The position numbers and the translations under genes were made by a program. 64,000 nt of DNA from an uncultured Polaribacter sp. (lineage in GTDB: Bacteria > Bacteroidota > Bacteroidia > Flavobacteriales > Flavobacteriaceae): the NCBI RefSeq assembly GCF_947495205.1, contig NZ_CANLXV010000004.1, positions 186,001-250,000 of the forward strand. Reading direction: 5' to 3'. This document shows, piece by piece, positions 35,608 through 43,432 of the stretch; the first letter of the stretch is position 1, and each line of letters starts with the position of its first letter. The notes below the pieces were generated by a model. That model did not search any database and was not told where the DNA came from. It was given only the letters and a program-made list of their open reading frames with translations.

Positions 35608-36960
35608 TTAGACTGCCAAATCATCTTCTATAAGAATTGCCTTATCATCTAATTTTCTTGCTAAAAGTGCAAAACCAAACGTTAAAACCCCAACACGACC
35701 AATGAACATTAAAATAATAATTAAAAATTTACCCACATTGCTTAAATCTCCAGTAATACCTCTACTTAAACCCACTGTTCCTAAAGAAGAGGCAACTTCA
35801 AAAAGAATATCTTCATAACTTGCGTTTTCACTATAAGTCATTAAAAAACTAAATAAAAAAATGAGAACTGTGTATAAAATAAAGGTAGAAGTGGCAACAT
35901 AAAGTCTTTCAAAAGGAATTTTTCTATTTAAAAACGTTATTTTCTTTTGTCCTAAAACCCTACTCTTTAAAACTGAAATCATAGCGGTTAATGTAGTTAT
36001 TTTCATTCCACCTGCTGTACCAGATGGAGAAGCACCAACGTACATTAAAAAAATAACTAATAACATTGTTGGTAAAGATAAGTTACTTGTTGCTATTGTG
36101 TTAAAACCAACAGTTGTCATAGCAGACATGGTTTGAAAAAATGATTTCATTAAAACATTTTGACCAGTTTCATTTACTAAAGGTTCTGTAAAATATGTTA
36201 CAGCAGTACCCAAAGTAAGTAACACAATAAAACCGTAAATAACAATTTTTGATGTGAAAGATAACTTGTTAGATTTTCTAGAAATACGATACCACAAATC
36301 TGTAATTACTATAAAACCTAAAGAACCTGCAATGGCTAAAACAGCTATAATTGTATTTATAAAAGTATGATCTTGAAAGTTTTCGAAACTATTGTTAAGT
36401 AAACCAAAACCTGCTGTACAAAAAGCAGATACACTATGAAAAACACTATACCACAATGCTTCTAGTGTTTGCATACCCGTGTCTTTAAAGGCTATGTAAA
36501 AACAAATTGCGCCTAAAGTTTCCATAACAATGGTAAATAATATTACACTTTTTAAAAAATCGTTTATTTTGATGGTTTTTGGCATTGTAAATTCTGCCCC
36601 AATAATTTTTTTATGCCAATGTGTAATTTTTTTTGTTGTAAATAACAAAAAATATGTGGTTAGCGTCATATAACCAATTCCTCCTATTTGAAATAAAAGC
36701 ATCACAATAAACTGCCCAAAAAAGGTATAAGAATCTATAATACTAATGGTAACTAAACCCGTTGTAGAAATTGCCGATGTAGAAATAAAAAGATTATCTA
36801 TAAATGATATTTCTACTTTATGAAATATTGGAAGTGATAATAATAAAAAACCTATTATCGTATAAAGAAAAAAGCCCCAAACTAAATTCATTTGTGGAGA
36901 TTTACTTAACTGAAATTTTTTATACCAAATTAAAAATCTATGAATGCTATTGTTTTTCAT
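35608..36960 (-). CDS. trkH: TrkH/KtrB-type potassium uptake channel subunit
   Basis: 450 aa polytopic inner-membrane protein with the four pore-loop repeats of the SKT superfamily: TSAISTTGLVT, SAFCTAGFGL, SAMTTVGFNT and ASSLGTVGLSRG. It imports K+ together with a cytoplasmic TrkA/KtrA NAD-binding subunit, which is not encoded in this window. Potassium uptake is the first response to osmotic upshock. The gene has its own direct-repeat promoter (Pc), shared in design with the MscS/Dps operon, so it is likely part of one osmotic/envelope stress regulon. Confidence 0.9.
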   Translation of the reverse strand: MKNNSIHRFLIWYKKFQLSKSPQMNLVWGFFLYTIIGFLLLSLPIFHKVEISFIDNLFISTSAISTTGLVTISIIDSYTFFGQFIVMLLFQIGGIGYMTLTTYFLLFTTKKITHWHKKIIGAEFTMPKTIKINDFLKSVILFTIVMETLGAICFYIAFKDTGMQTLEALWYSVFHSVSAFCTAGFGLLNNSFENFQDHTFINTIIAVLAIAGSLGFIVITDLWYRISRKSNKLSFTSKIVIYGFIVLLTLGTAVTYFTEPLVNETGQNVLMKSFFQTMSAMTTVGFNTIATSNLSLPTMLLVIFLMYVGASPSGTAGGMKITTLTAMISVLKSRVLGQKKITFLNRKIPFERLYVATSTFILYTVLIFLFSFLMTYSENASYEDILFEVASSLGTVGLSRGITGDLSNVGKFLIIILMFIGRVGVLTFGFALLARKLDDKAILIEDDLAV

Positions 36961-37001
36961 TAGTTTGAGTTTCTATATAGTGATTAACTTATTTTACACA
37001 A

Positions 37002-37065
37002 CAAAATTAGAATAGTACACTTCATTTTAAATTACATAATTTTTAAAAAAGCTTACAAAATTTTA
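37002..37065 (-). promoter_or_regulatory. Direct-repeat promoter Pc (trkH)
   Basis: TAAAATTTTGTAA (37065-37053), 8 bp, AAAAATTATGTAA (37044-37032), 22 bp, TAATTTTG (37009-37002). The -7 box fits the consensus, and the trkH ATG is 41 bp downstream. No -33 TTTG is present, which suggests that an activator is needed. Confidence 0.75.
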
Positions 37066-37095
37066 ATTATTACATTAGTTACAATTGTTTTTAAG

Positions 37096-37124
37096 TAAAA
37101 AAACCTCAATATAAATTAAGGTTT
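37096..37124 (-). terminator. Terminator of the dps operon
   Basis: In minus orientation a 10-bp stem, AAACCTTAAT / ATTGAGGTTT (one wobble), loop TTAT, then a T-run, downstream of dps. Confidence 0.7.
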
Positions 37125-37176
37125 GTTTGTATAATTTAATTCTGATATATTATTGTATACTACTTACAATGAGGTT

Positions 37177-37683
37177 TTATTGAATTGGCATTTCACTTAA
37201 CATTAATTCTTCATCTGTGTTATGACTCCATGCATTTAACATCCAACTTTCTTTTTCTAATTCGTTTATAAAGCTTCCCATCATATCCATAGTACCTTCA
37301 TCTTCAATTTTACTTGCCGCTTGCATAACATTACCCATTTGACTTAAAATTTGTTTATGATTTTCTAATATTGAGGTAATCATTTTAGCATCATCCAAAG
37401 AAATTTCTTCTTCTTTAATATTACTAATTTCTAAATATTGGCTTGCCTTACTAATTGGGTGATATTTTAATGTTAAAATACGTTCTGCAACATCATCTAT
37501 TTTTGTGCGCGCATCATTGTATAAGTTTTCAAACTTTTGGTGCAATTCAAAGAAATTTTTTCCTAGAATATTCCAATGAAAAGTTCTTAAGTTTTGATAA
37601 TATAAGTGATAATCTGCTAATAATATGTTTAACTGATTTACTACTGGTTTTACTTTATTTTGATCTATATTTAAATAATTCAT
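37177..37683 (-). CDS. dps: Dps family ferritin-like DNA-protection protein
   Basis: 168 aa. The ferroxidase-site residues typical of Dps are visible in LRTFHWNILGKNFFELHQKFENLYNDARTKIDDVAERI (His, Asp, Glu). Dps dodecamers bind DNA and oxidise and store iron, protecting against peroxide and starvation. It is the last gene of the operon lipoprotein-lmo0937-YtxH-holin-like-hypothetical-mscS-dps, starting 17 bp after mscS. Confidence 0.92.
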   Translation of the reverse strand: MNYLNIDQNKVKPVVNQLNILLADYHLYYQNLRTFHWNILGKNFFELHQKFENLYNDARTKIDDVAERILTLKYHPISKASQYLEISNIKEEEISLDDAKMITSILENHKQILSQMGNVMQAASKIEDEGTMDMMGSFINELEKESWMLNAWSHNTDEELMLSEMPIQ

Positions 37684-37700
37684 TTTTTTAATTTTTAAGG

Positions 37701-38600
37701 TTATACTTCTTGTTGTTGTGGAAAATATTTATCCAACTGATTCCCAAAATCTAAGGTTCTAATTGGAAAAGGAATTCCAATTCCTTCTTTATCATATGCT
37801 TTTTTGATAAGCATAATTGCTTCACTTTTTGCTTTAGCAACTTCTAAGGCAGATGAGGAGTTAATCCAAAAACGGATTTCATAAGTTATGGCACTATTAC
37901 CAAAACCTCTGTATAAAAACAATACATCTTCTGGTGTTTCTGGAACATCAAAATTATCTATAATAATTTGTGTAGTTAATTCTTTTACTTTTTCTAAATT
38001 AGAACCATATGCTACGCCATTTTCTAAAATTACTCTTGATTTTTCTGTTGCAGAAAAGTTTTTAATAGGGTTTTCAATTACCAATTTATTTGGTATATAC
38101 ACTAAGTTATTATCTTTTTGCCTTAATGTTAGCGCTCTAAAATCTACATCTACAATTGCACCTTCATATCCATTGGTTTTAATCCAATCGCCATTTTTTA
38201 CATTTTTAATGTAAGAAAGAACAACCCCAGAAAAAGTATTTGTTAATGCCCCTTGTAGTGCCAAACCAACTGCTAAACCTGCAACACCAGCACCTGCTAA
38301 AATTGTTTTTAAGGTTTTGTCTAAATCTAAAATTCCTAAAATTAAAAACAAACCTATAGCAACAATTACCATTGCAATTGCTCTTCCTAGCACCCTTCTC
38401 ATAGAAATTTGTATGCTAGTTTTTCTAAGTAATTTTTGCAATAATTTGCTAAAATATTTAGCAATTAATAGCGTAAATAAAAATACAACAATAGCTATTA
38501 TTATGTTGGGTATGTTAAGTATAAAAGTATCTAGCCAAGTATTTAACTTTACATACATTTCTTGAAAAGCTTCATTAAAATCTGCTGTATTAATTGTCAT
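37701..38600 (-). CDS. mscS: Small-conductance mechanosensitive channel (MscS family)
   Basis: 299 aa. Three membrane helices, with the pore-lining helix AGAGVAGLAVGLALQGALTNTFSGVVL (Gly/Ala packing pattern), followed by the beta domain (NGDWIKTNGYEGAIVDVDFRALTLR, YIPNKLVIENPIKNFSA). It opens under membrane tension after osmotic downshock. It lies 12 bp after a hypothetical gene and 17 bp before dps in the stress operon. Confidence 0.93.
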   Translation of the reverse strand: MTINTADFNEAFQEMYVKLNTWLDTFILNIPNIIIAIVVFLFTLLIAKYFSKLLQKLLRKTSIQISMRRVLGRAIAMVIVAIGLFLILGILDLDKTLKTILAGAGVAGLAVGLALQGALTNTFSGVVLSYIKNVKNGDWIKTNGYEGAIVDVDFRALTLRQKDNNLVYIPNKLVIENPIKNFSATEKSRVILENGVAYGSNLEKVKELTTQIIIDNFDVPETPEDVLFLYRGFGNSAITYEIRFWINSSSALEVAKAKSEAIMLIKKAYDKEGIGIPFPIRTLDFGNQLDKYFPQQQEV

Positions 38601-38612
38601 ATTTAAATTTAT

Positions 38613-38933
38613 CTATTTTTTTGGGGTTACTATTTTTTTTGTGAAATATTGGGTTAAGACTCCTAAAACTAAATTTAATAACGTGTTAGATTTACTTAAT
38701 TTAAGTTTTTTAAGTAATACACCAGATAATACAGTAAGTATTGGTTTGGTATAATCTAATTCTTTAAAAAGATTTTGAATAGTTGAAGAAACTATGTTAG
38801 AAAAACTAAAATCTGTTACCGTATTTTGGTAATCAACTATTACATCTTCTGCTAAATACCGTTGCTTATTTTTTAAGATATAAATCTGTTGATGTAGTTC
38901 TTCTTTTGTTGTTGGCTTAGTGTTCATTTTCAT
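38613..38933 (-). CDS. Hypothetical protein of the stress operon
   Basis: 106 aa. A charged helical N-terminus (KEELHQQIYILKNKQRYLAEDVI) is followed by one or two weakly hydrophobic stretches and a basic tail (TKKIVTPKK). I recognise no family. It overlaps the end of the holin-like gene by 17 bp, indicating tight coupling. Partnership with that membrane protein is possible but unproven. Confidence 0.6.
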   Translation of the reverse strand: MKMNTKPTTKEELHQQIYILKNKQRYLAEDVIVDYQNTVTDFSFSNIVSSTIQNLFKELDYTKPILTVLSGVLLKKLKLSKSNTLLNLVLGVLTQYFTKKIVTPKK

Positions 38934-39303
38934 TAAATTTGTTGTTTACAATAATTTCTCGTTCTCTATTTAATTCTGTAATTATTAAATTACTTATTAG
39001 CGTAACGATTAATTTTTTTCTAAATAGATAAAATAAAATCCCAAATAATAAATACATACCAGCAACTACAATAAACCCTAATGCATATGAACCAAATTTA
39101 TTGGCAAAATAAAAGCCAAACCCTAGATTAAGAAAAAGCAAAAACATAGAAAAAATAAGTATTAAAACAGTTTTACTAATAACATTAGAAATAATATCTG
39201 CCGTAAAATCTATAGCTTGTAGTTTATATAATTCTAAACTAGTTTCTACATAATTTTTTGTTTTAGAAAATAAATTTTCTAATTTTTCTCCTACGTTTTG
39301 CAT
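38917..39303 (-). CDS. Phage holin-like / YqjE-type membrane protein
   Basis: 128 aa with two membrane helices (about residues 45-70 and 78-97) between amphipathic ends. The pattern matches the putative Actinobacterial Holin-X/YqjE proteins, which sit beside YqjD/ElaB- and YtxH-type proteins in stress operons. There is no phage context here, so a lytic holin role is unlikely. It starts 10 bp after the YtxH gene. Confidence 0.7.
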   Translation of the reverse strand: MQNVGEKLENLFSKTKNYVETSLELYKLQAIDFTADIISNVISKTVLILIFSMFLLFLNLGFGFYFANKFGSYALGFIVVAGMYLLFGILFYLFRKKLIVTLISNLIITELNREREIIVNNKFNENEH

Positions 39304-39313
39304 CTTATTCTTT

Positions 39314-39580
39314 TTAGGCTATTTCTTTTTTTACTTTAGAAAGCTCTTTTTTACTTTTATCTATAATTTCTGAACTTGCCTTTTTAACAACATCATATTT
39401 TTTAGATAAGTTTTCTAAAACAGCTTCTACATTTTCAACTACATCTTCTTTAGTTTCCTTTGCTTTTCCTGCAATTTTTTCTCTTGTTTTTTCTCCTTTA
39501 TCTGGTGCCAATAAAATTCCTGCTATTCCTCCTACTATTGCTCCTCCTAAAATTCCTAAAATTGTGTTTTGTTTACTCAT
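39314..39580 (-). CDS. YtxH domain protein
   Basis: 88 aa. A glycine-rich membrane segment (LGILGGAIVGGIAGILLAPDKGEKTREKI) is followed by a charged coiled-coil-like helix. This is the YtxH/gas-vesicle-protein-like family, general-stress-induced in Bacillus. It sits 36 bp downstream of the lmo0937-like gene in the same operon. Confidence 0.82.
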   Translation of the reverse strand: MSKQNTILGILGGAIVGGIAGILLAPDKGEKTREKIAGKAKETKEDVVENVEAVLENLSKKYDVVKKASSEIIDKSKKELSKVKKEIA

Positions 39581-39616
39581 AATTTGTTTTTATTATTAAT
39601 TATTATTTAATTTTTA

Positions 39617-39763
39617 CTATTTACCTCTTATTAATCTAAGCAAAATTGCAATTGCTGCGAATACTAATAATACATGCACAATACCTTTTGTGTTGTATAC
39701 AAAAAAGCCAAATGCCCAACCTATTACTAATATTACAGCTACTAAGTATAAAATATTTTTCAT
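39617..39763 (-). CDS. Lmo0937-family small membrane protein (48 aa), not in the ORF track
   Basis: ATG 39763 to TAG 39617-39619 encodes MKNILYLVAVILVIGWAFGF... with two membrane segments and the family ending IAILLRLIRGK. Lmo0937/DUF5670 proteins are very short two-helix membrane proteins that are often stress-linked. The gene lies between the lipoprotein (22 bp upstream) and the YtxH gene. The plus-strand 65-aa ORF in the track over this region is a shadow. Confidence 0.85.
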   Translation of the reverse strand: MKNILYLVAVILVIGWAFGFFVYNTKGIVHVLLVFAAIAILLRLIRGK

Positions 39764-39785
39764 GTTTCTTATCTTTTAATTTGAC

Positions 39786-40310
39786 TTACTTTAGTAGCTT
39801 TAAAGTGTTAAACGTTGTATCTATATTCCCTTTTAATTTTTGAATACTTTCTTCTGCTACTAACGTAATGTCTTTATTATCCGACTTTTCTAAAAGAGAA
39901 TCTAAAACTTCTTTTTGTATGTCTAAATTTTCTTTAATTTGATGAATTAAGATTTTTCTGACATTTTCCTCTCTAGAAAGATCATTCTTTAAGGGCTTTA
40001 TTTTTGTTGAATTGGCAACTAGTATCATATTTTCTTTTGCTATATTCTGCAAGTTCTCTAAAATTTCTAGCTGCTCTTTTTTAATTTTTTTTGCTACTGT
40101 TATAATTTCTGAATTCAAGTTGGTATCTTCTACCTGATTGCATAATTCTATAATATTTAAATTTTTTTGAGTTGCTTTAGATAATAAAGATGCTTCTATT
40201 TTATCGTTGATAATGCTTTCTCTCAAAACATCTTTTTCTTCTTTTTTTACGATAATTAAATCACAAGAAACAAATAGCATTGCCGCAATTAGAATGTATA
40301 TATTTTTCAA
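39786..40310 (-). CDS. Lipoprotein with DUF4142-like helical bundle
   Basis: About 174 aa. I choose the TTG at 40310, which gives a proper lipoprotein signal (MKNIYILIAAMLFVSCD). The track's TTG at 40349 lies inside the -7 box of promoter Pd and would be untranscribed. The mature part is almost all helical (repeated KK.Q.EI.ENLQNIA and KENLDIQKEVLDSLLE), similar to DUF4142 proteins of Bacteroidota. It is the first gene of the stress operon ending in dps, with two tandem promoters upstream. The function is unknown. Confidence 0.65.
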   Translation of the reverse strand: MKNIYILIAAMLFVSCDLIIVKKEEKDVLRESIINDKIEASLLSKATQKNLNIIELCNQVEDTNLNSEIITVAKKIKKEQLEILENLQNIAKENMILVANSTKIKPLKNDLSREENVRKILIHQIKENLDIQKEVLDSLLEKSDNKDITLVAEESIQKLKGNIDTTFNTLKLLK

Positions 40311-40338
40311 AATTTTAATTATTTTTTGTTTTGTTTTA

Positions 40339-40402
40339 CAAAGTTGCAAAGAATTACATGCATTTGTCTTACATCATTTTTACAAATAATTACACAATTT
40401 TA
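40339..40402 (-). promoter_or_regulatory. Direct-repeat promoter Pd (lipoprotein-...-dps operon, proximal)
   Basis: TAAAATTGTGTAA (40402-40390), 8 bp, AAAAATGATGTAA (40381-40369), 22 bp, CAACTTTG (40346-40339). The chosen TTG start is 28 bp downstream. Confidence 0.7.
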
Positions 40403-40446
40403 AGTTGATTTTTTTTTTACTTAAATAGGTTTTTGTAATTACACTT

Positions 40447-40510
40447 CAAAGATGCAACAGGATTGCATTATTTGTGTTACAACATTTTTATATATTGTTA
40501 CATAATTTTA
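40447..40510 (-). promoter_or_regulatory. Direct-repeat promoter Pe (lipoprotein-...-dps operon, distal)
   Basis: TAAAATTATGTAA (40510-40498), 8 bp, AAAAATGTTGTAA (40489-40477), 22 bp, CATCTTTG (40454-40447). It is a second complete copy 108 bp upstream of Pd in the same direction. Confidence 0.68.
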
Positions 40511-40536
40511 ATATTTAAAAATTTTGGATATAAAAA

Positions 40537-40566
40537 AAACGCTATTAACTAAGTTAATAACGCTTT
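40537..40566 (-). terminator. Terminator after the CHASE3 histidine kinase
   Basis: An imperfect hairpin around AACGCTATTAAC / GTTAATAACGCTT (7-bp perfect core, mismatches outside), followed on the minus strand by a T-run. It insulates the promoters Pe/Pd from the kinase operon. Confidence 0.55.
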
Positions 40567-40588
40567 TTAATAAATGCGATTTAAGAAA

Positions 40589-42367
40589 TTATGCTGGTAA
40601 AAACACAGTAAAATTAGCGCCTTGGTTTGGCGTTCCATTTGCGAAAATAAAACCACTATGATTGTCTGTTATTTTTTTACAAATAGACAAACCTATTCCT
40701 GTTCCAGAATATTCGTTTTTATTATGTAATCTGCTAAATAATTCAAATATTTTTTCGGTGTACTGTGCATCAAAACCAATACCATTATCTTTGAAAACAA
40801 AACAATGGTATTTTTTATGTGTTCCATTTTTTAGTCTAAAATCATTATTTTTAGCTACTAGTTCGTAAGATATCTTTATTTGCGGACGCTTATCTATTGC
40901 CTTATATTTTAAGGAATTACTTAGTAAATTTGTAAACAATTGCTCAATTTGAAATGGAATTACTTTTACTTTAGGTAAAATATCTGCTGTAATTATTGCA
41001 TTTTCTTTGGTTATAATTTCAGACAGCTCTTGTTTTGCGTCTTCTAACAACTCATTTAAATCTTTAACAACAAGAATTTCGTCAGATTTATTTGTTCTAG
41101 AAAACTGCAATAAATCATCAATTAAATTACGCATTCTTTTTGCAGAAAAATTTATACGTTCCATGTATTTTTTTCCAGATTCAGAAAAATTATCTGATTC
41201 TTTATCTTCTAATCGAGATAAAAACGTTTGTATTTTTCTTAAAGGTTCTTGCAAATCATGACTGGCAACATAATTAAAGGCTTGTAATTCTTTATTGTTT
41301 AATTCCAGCTCTTTATTTCTTGTTTCTAAAGTGTTCGCATAATCAATTTCATCTGTAATATCTGTAGTAGTGCCAATTAATTGTTCTTTACCTTCTAAAT
41401 TACTAATACTTTTTCCGTAAGCTTTTAAATATTTAATGTTACCATTTTTATGCACTACTCTGTAATTTATAAAAGGTAAATCTTTTTCAATTTTCATTTG
41501 AGCAACTTGCTCTTCTAACTTTTTACGATCTTCTGGATGTACATAGCTATTAAAGTTAGCTATTGTAGCTTTAAAAGCATTTGGTTTTTCTCCTAATAAT
41601 CTGTACAAATTATCTGAAAAATAAAATTTATCATCTTCAACATTCCACCTCCAACTACCATGTTTATTTATAATTTCTGCTTGATTTGTAGCTTCTTTAA
41701 AGGTTTCTAATTGTTGATTTGTTTTGCGCAGTTTGTCTAAATCTGAACTTATTTTTGCATAAGCTATGTATAACAATACTAAAGTTAATATGATTAAACC
41801 ATATAAAAATATTGGTGTAAATTTTATAGTGTTTTCATAACTTTCTTTACGTTCTGCCAAAAGATTATTTTCTAAAGCTAACATGCCATTTAGTTTCTTT
41901 CGAATTGCATCCATATATGCTTTACCTTCAAAAAAAACTTGTTTAAACTTTTCTACATCTGTTTGATCTCTTAACGCCATTTTACTGGCTACTTCAAAAT
42001 TATGCAAGCGTGCTTCAATTAAACCATTTAAATCTTTTAAACTTTGTTGATGTTTGGAATTCTTTTTTGTTAATGCTTTTAATTCTGCAAAAGTGTTATT
42101 AATTTTACTTCTACTTTTAAAAAAAGGCTCTAAATACAAAGAATCTTGCGTAATTATAAAGCCTCTCTGCCCAGTTTCTGCATCTTTTAAATAAGATAAA
42201 ATTTGCTCTAACTCTACATTTAATTTATACGTTTGTATAACTTCTTGTTGTGTTTTAGATAACTCAGATATATGCTTGTAAGTTACCCCAGTAATAAACA
42301 AGATTACAAAAAGACTTACCACAAATATAATTTTTACAAACCAAGATTTTTTGTAATTCTGTTTCAT
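40589..42367 (-). CDS. CHASE3-PAS sensor histidine kinase
   Basis: 592 aa. Two membrane helices (about 10-30 and 185-205) flank a CHASE3 extracytoplasmic sensor (LKDAETGQRGFIITQ). Next come a PAS domain (about 230-345), a HisKA domain with the phospho-His in VASHDLQEPLRKI, and HATPase_c (DNGIGFDAQ, GTGIGLSICKKI). It resembles phytochrome-type kinases in its catalytic part. It lies 2 bp after a single-domain response regulator, its probable partner, and in one operon with an AraC-type regulator and the AI-2E permease. The signal is unknown. Confidence 0.9.
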   Translation of the reverse strand: MKQNYKKSWFVKIIFVVSLFVILFITGVTYKHISELSKTQQEVIQTYKLNVELEQILSYLKDAETGQRGFIITQDSLYLEPFFKSRSKINNTFAELKALTKKNSKHQQSLKDLNGLIEARLHNFEVASKMALRDQTDVEKFKQVFFEGKAYMDAIRKKLNGMLALENNLLAERKESYENTIKFTPIFLYGLIILTLVLLYIAYAKISSDLDKLRKTNQQLETFKEATNQAEIINKHGSWRWNVEDDKFYFSDNLYRLLGEKPNAFKATIANFNSYVHPEDRKKLEEQVAQMKIEKDLPFINYRVVHKNGNIKYLKAYGKSISNLEGKEQLIGTTTDITDEIDYANTLETRNKELELNNKELQAFNYVASHDLQEPLRKIQTFLSRLEDKESDNFSESGKKYMERINFSAKRMRNLIDDLLQFSRTNKSDEILVVKDLNELLEDAKQELSEIITKENAIITADILPKVKVIPFQIEQLFTNLLSNSLKYKAIDKRPQIKISYELVAKNNDFRLKNGTHKKYHCFVFKDNGIGFDAQYTEKIFELFSRLHNKNEYSGTGIGLSICKKITDNHSGFIFANGTPNQGANFTVFLPA

Positions 42368-42369
42368 AC

Positions 42370-42816
42370 TTAAAGTCTTAAAAGAAAGTTGTTTTTGTTA
42401 AGACCATTGGCTTGGTATTGCCAATTTGTAGTTACTACATTGTTTAATATTTTTTTTAGTTTTTTAAAACTATCTGGTTTTTTTATATAAATATTTGCTC
42501 CTTTTACAAAAGTATCTTCTATATCTTCTTCAGAGGCAGATGTAGAATAAATAGCAATAACCATATTTTTAAAGCGAGAATTTGCTTTTATTTCATGCAA
42601 ACACTCTTTACCAGATTTCCTTGGCATATTTAAATCTAAAAAAAGAATTTCTGGAATAACAGCATCTTCACTTAACAAATATTCCATTAAATAAGCACCA
42701 TCATTATAAGTACTAACCTTAGTTGTAATTTTTAACTCATCAAAAGCATCTGTAAAAAAAAGTCTATCATCCTCATCATCATCTGCCAAAATAATATGTG
42801 TGTAATCTTTTGCCAT
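42370..42816 (-). CDS. Single-domain response regulator (Rcp1-like)
   Basis: 148 aa, receiver domain only. It has the acidic cluster ILADDDEDDR, phospho-acceptor in ILFLDLNMPRKSG, S/T in YSTSAS and lysine in IKKPD. There is no DNA-binding output, so it must act through another protein, either by phosphotransfer or by binding, possibly the AraC-type protein 5 bp upstream or the kinase 2 bp downstream (inference). Confidence 0.9.
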   Translation of the reverse strand: MAKDYTHIILADDDEDDRLFFTDAFDELKITTKVSTYNDGAYLMEYLLSEDAVIPEILFLDLNMPRKSGKECLHEIKANSRFKNMVIAIYSTSASEEDIEDTFVKGANIYIKKPDSFKKLKKILNNVVTTNWQYQANGLNKNNFLLRL

Positions 42817-42821
42817 AAGTA

Positions 42822-43376
42822 TTAATTATTTAGTAATTTTCTTTTTGCTATAATTCTTTGAAAGGCAGATGGTGTAATGCCTGTTGTATTTTTAAATTGA
42901 GTGCTTAAGTGTGCTACACTAGAATAATTTAATTTAAACGCAATTTCTGTTAAGCTTAAATTTTCATTTAAAATTAAATGTTTGGTATATTCTATTTTTT
43001 GCAAAATGATAAAATTTTCTATGGAAGTGTAGGTAACTTCAGAAAATAAGCTTGCCAAATAATGATAACTGTGTTCTAATTTTTCGGATAAATAAACGGA
43101 ACTTTTAGTTTGAATTTCTGTATCTAAATTATAAATCATATCTATAATTGTATCTTTAATTTTTTGAACTAAAATGGTTTTTTGATCCTCTACAATTTCT
43201 ATATCATAAGCATCTAAAGCTTCACTAAACATTTTTTTTTGTTCTGATGATAAGGGCTCTAAAAAATCTACTTCACCAAAATTAGCGATATTGTATTTAA
43301 GACCTAATTTATTTAATTGTTCTGTTAAAACAGCGGAACAAACCTTATTAAAATTAAATTTTACAAAAATTTTCAT
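42822..43376 (-). CDS. AraC-family transcriptional regulator with small alpha/beta N-terminal domain
   Basis: 184 aa. The C-terminal AraC helix-turn-helix pair (about 95-182: LILNENLSLTEIAFKLNYSSVAHLSTQFKNTTGITPSAFQ) is intact. The N-terminal 75 residues (MKIFVKFNFNKVCSAVLTEQLNKLG...) look like a ferredoxin-like beta-alpha-beta module without a CxxC metal motif; I cannot name its ligand. The gene is 56 bp downstream of the AI-2E permease and 5 bp upstream of the response regulator, so it is probably transcribed from promoter Pf. It is the best in-cluster candidate to bind the 21-bp-spaced direct repeats, because AraC-type activators bind such tandem sites next to the core promoter. Confidence 0.85.
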   Translation of the reverse strand: MKIFVKFNFNKVCSAVLTEQLNKLGLKYNIANFGEVDFLEPLSSEQKKMFSEALDAYDIEIVEDQKTILVQKIKDTIIDMIYNLDTEIQTKSSVYLSEKLEHSYHYLASLFSEVTYTSIENFIILQKIEYTKHLILNENLSLTEIAFKLNYSSVAHLSTQFKNTTGITPSAFQRIIAKRKLLNN

Positions 43377-43432
43377 TACTACATATTTTCAGTAAATTTA
43401 ATTTTAATCTTCTTAAGAAGGTAATTTTATCT

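Noticed and set aside
38917-39303. Holin-like gene as a prophage remnant
   Set aside because: No lysin, capsid, integrase or other phage genes. The neighbours are stress genes, and YqjE/Holin-X proteins are common in such operons.
43377-43432. Separate repeat promoter for the AraC-RR-HK genes
   Set aside because: TAAATTTA resembles a -7 box, but no TGTAA repeat sits 22 bp upstream. Co-transcription with the AI-2E gene is simpler.
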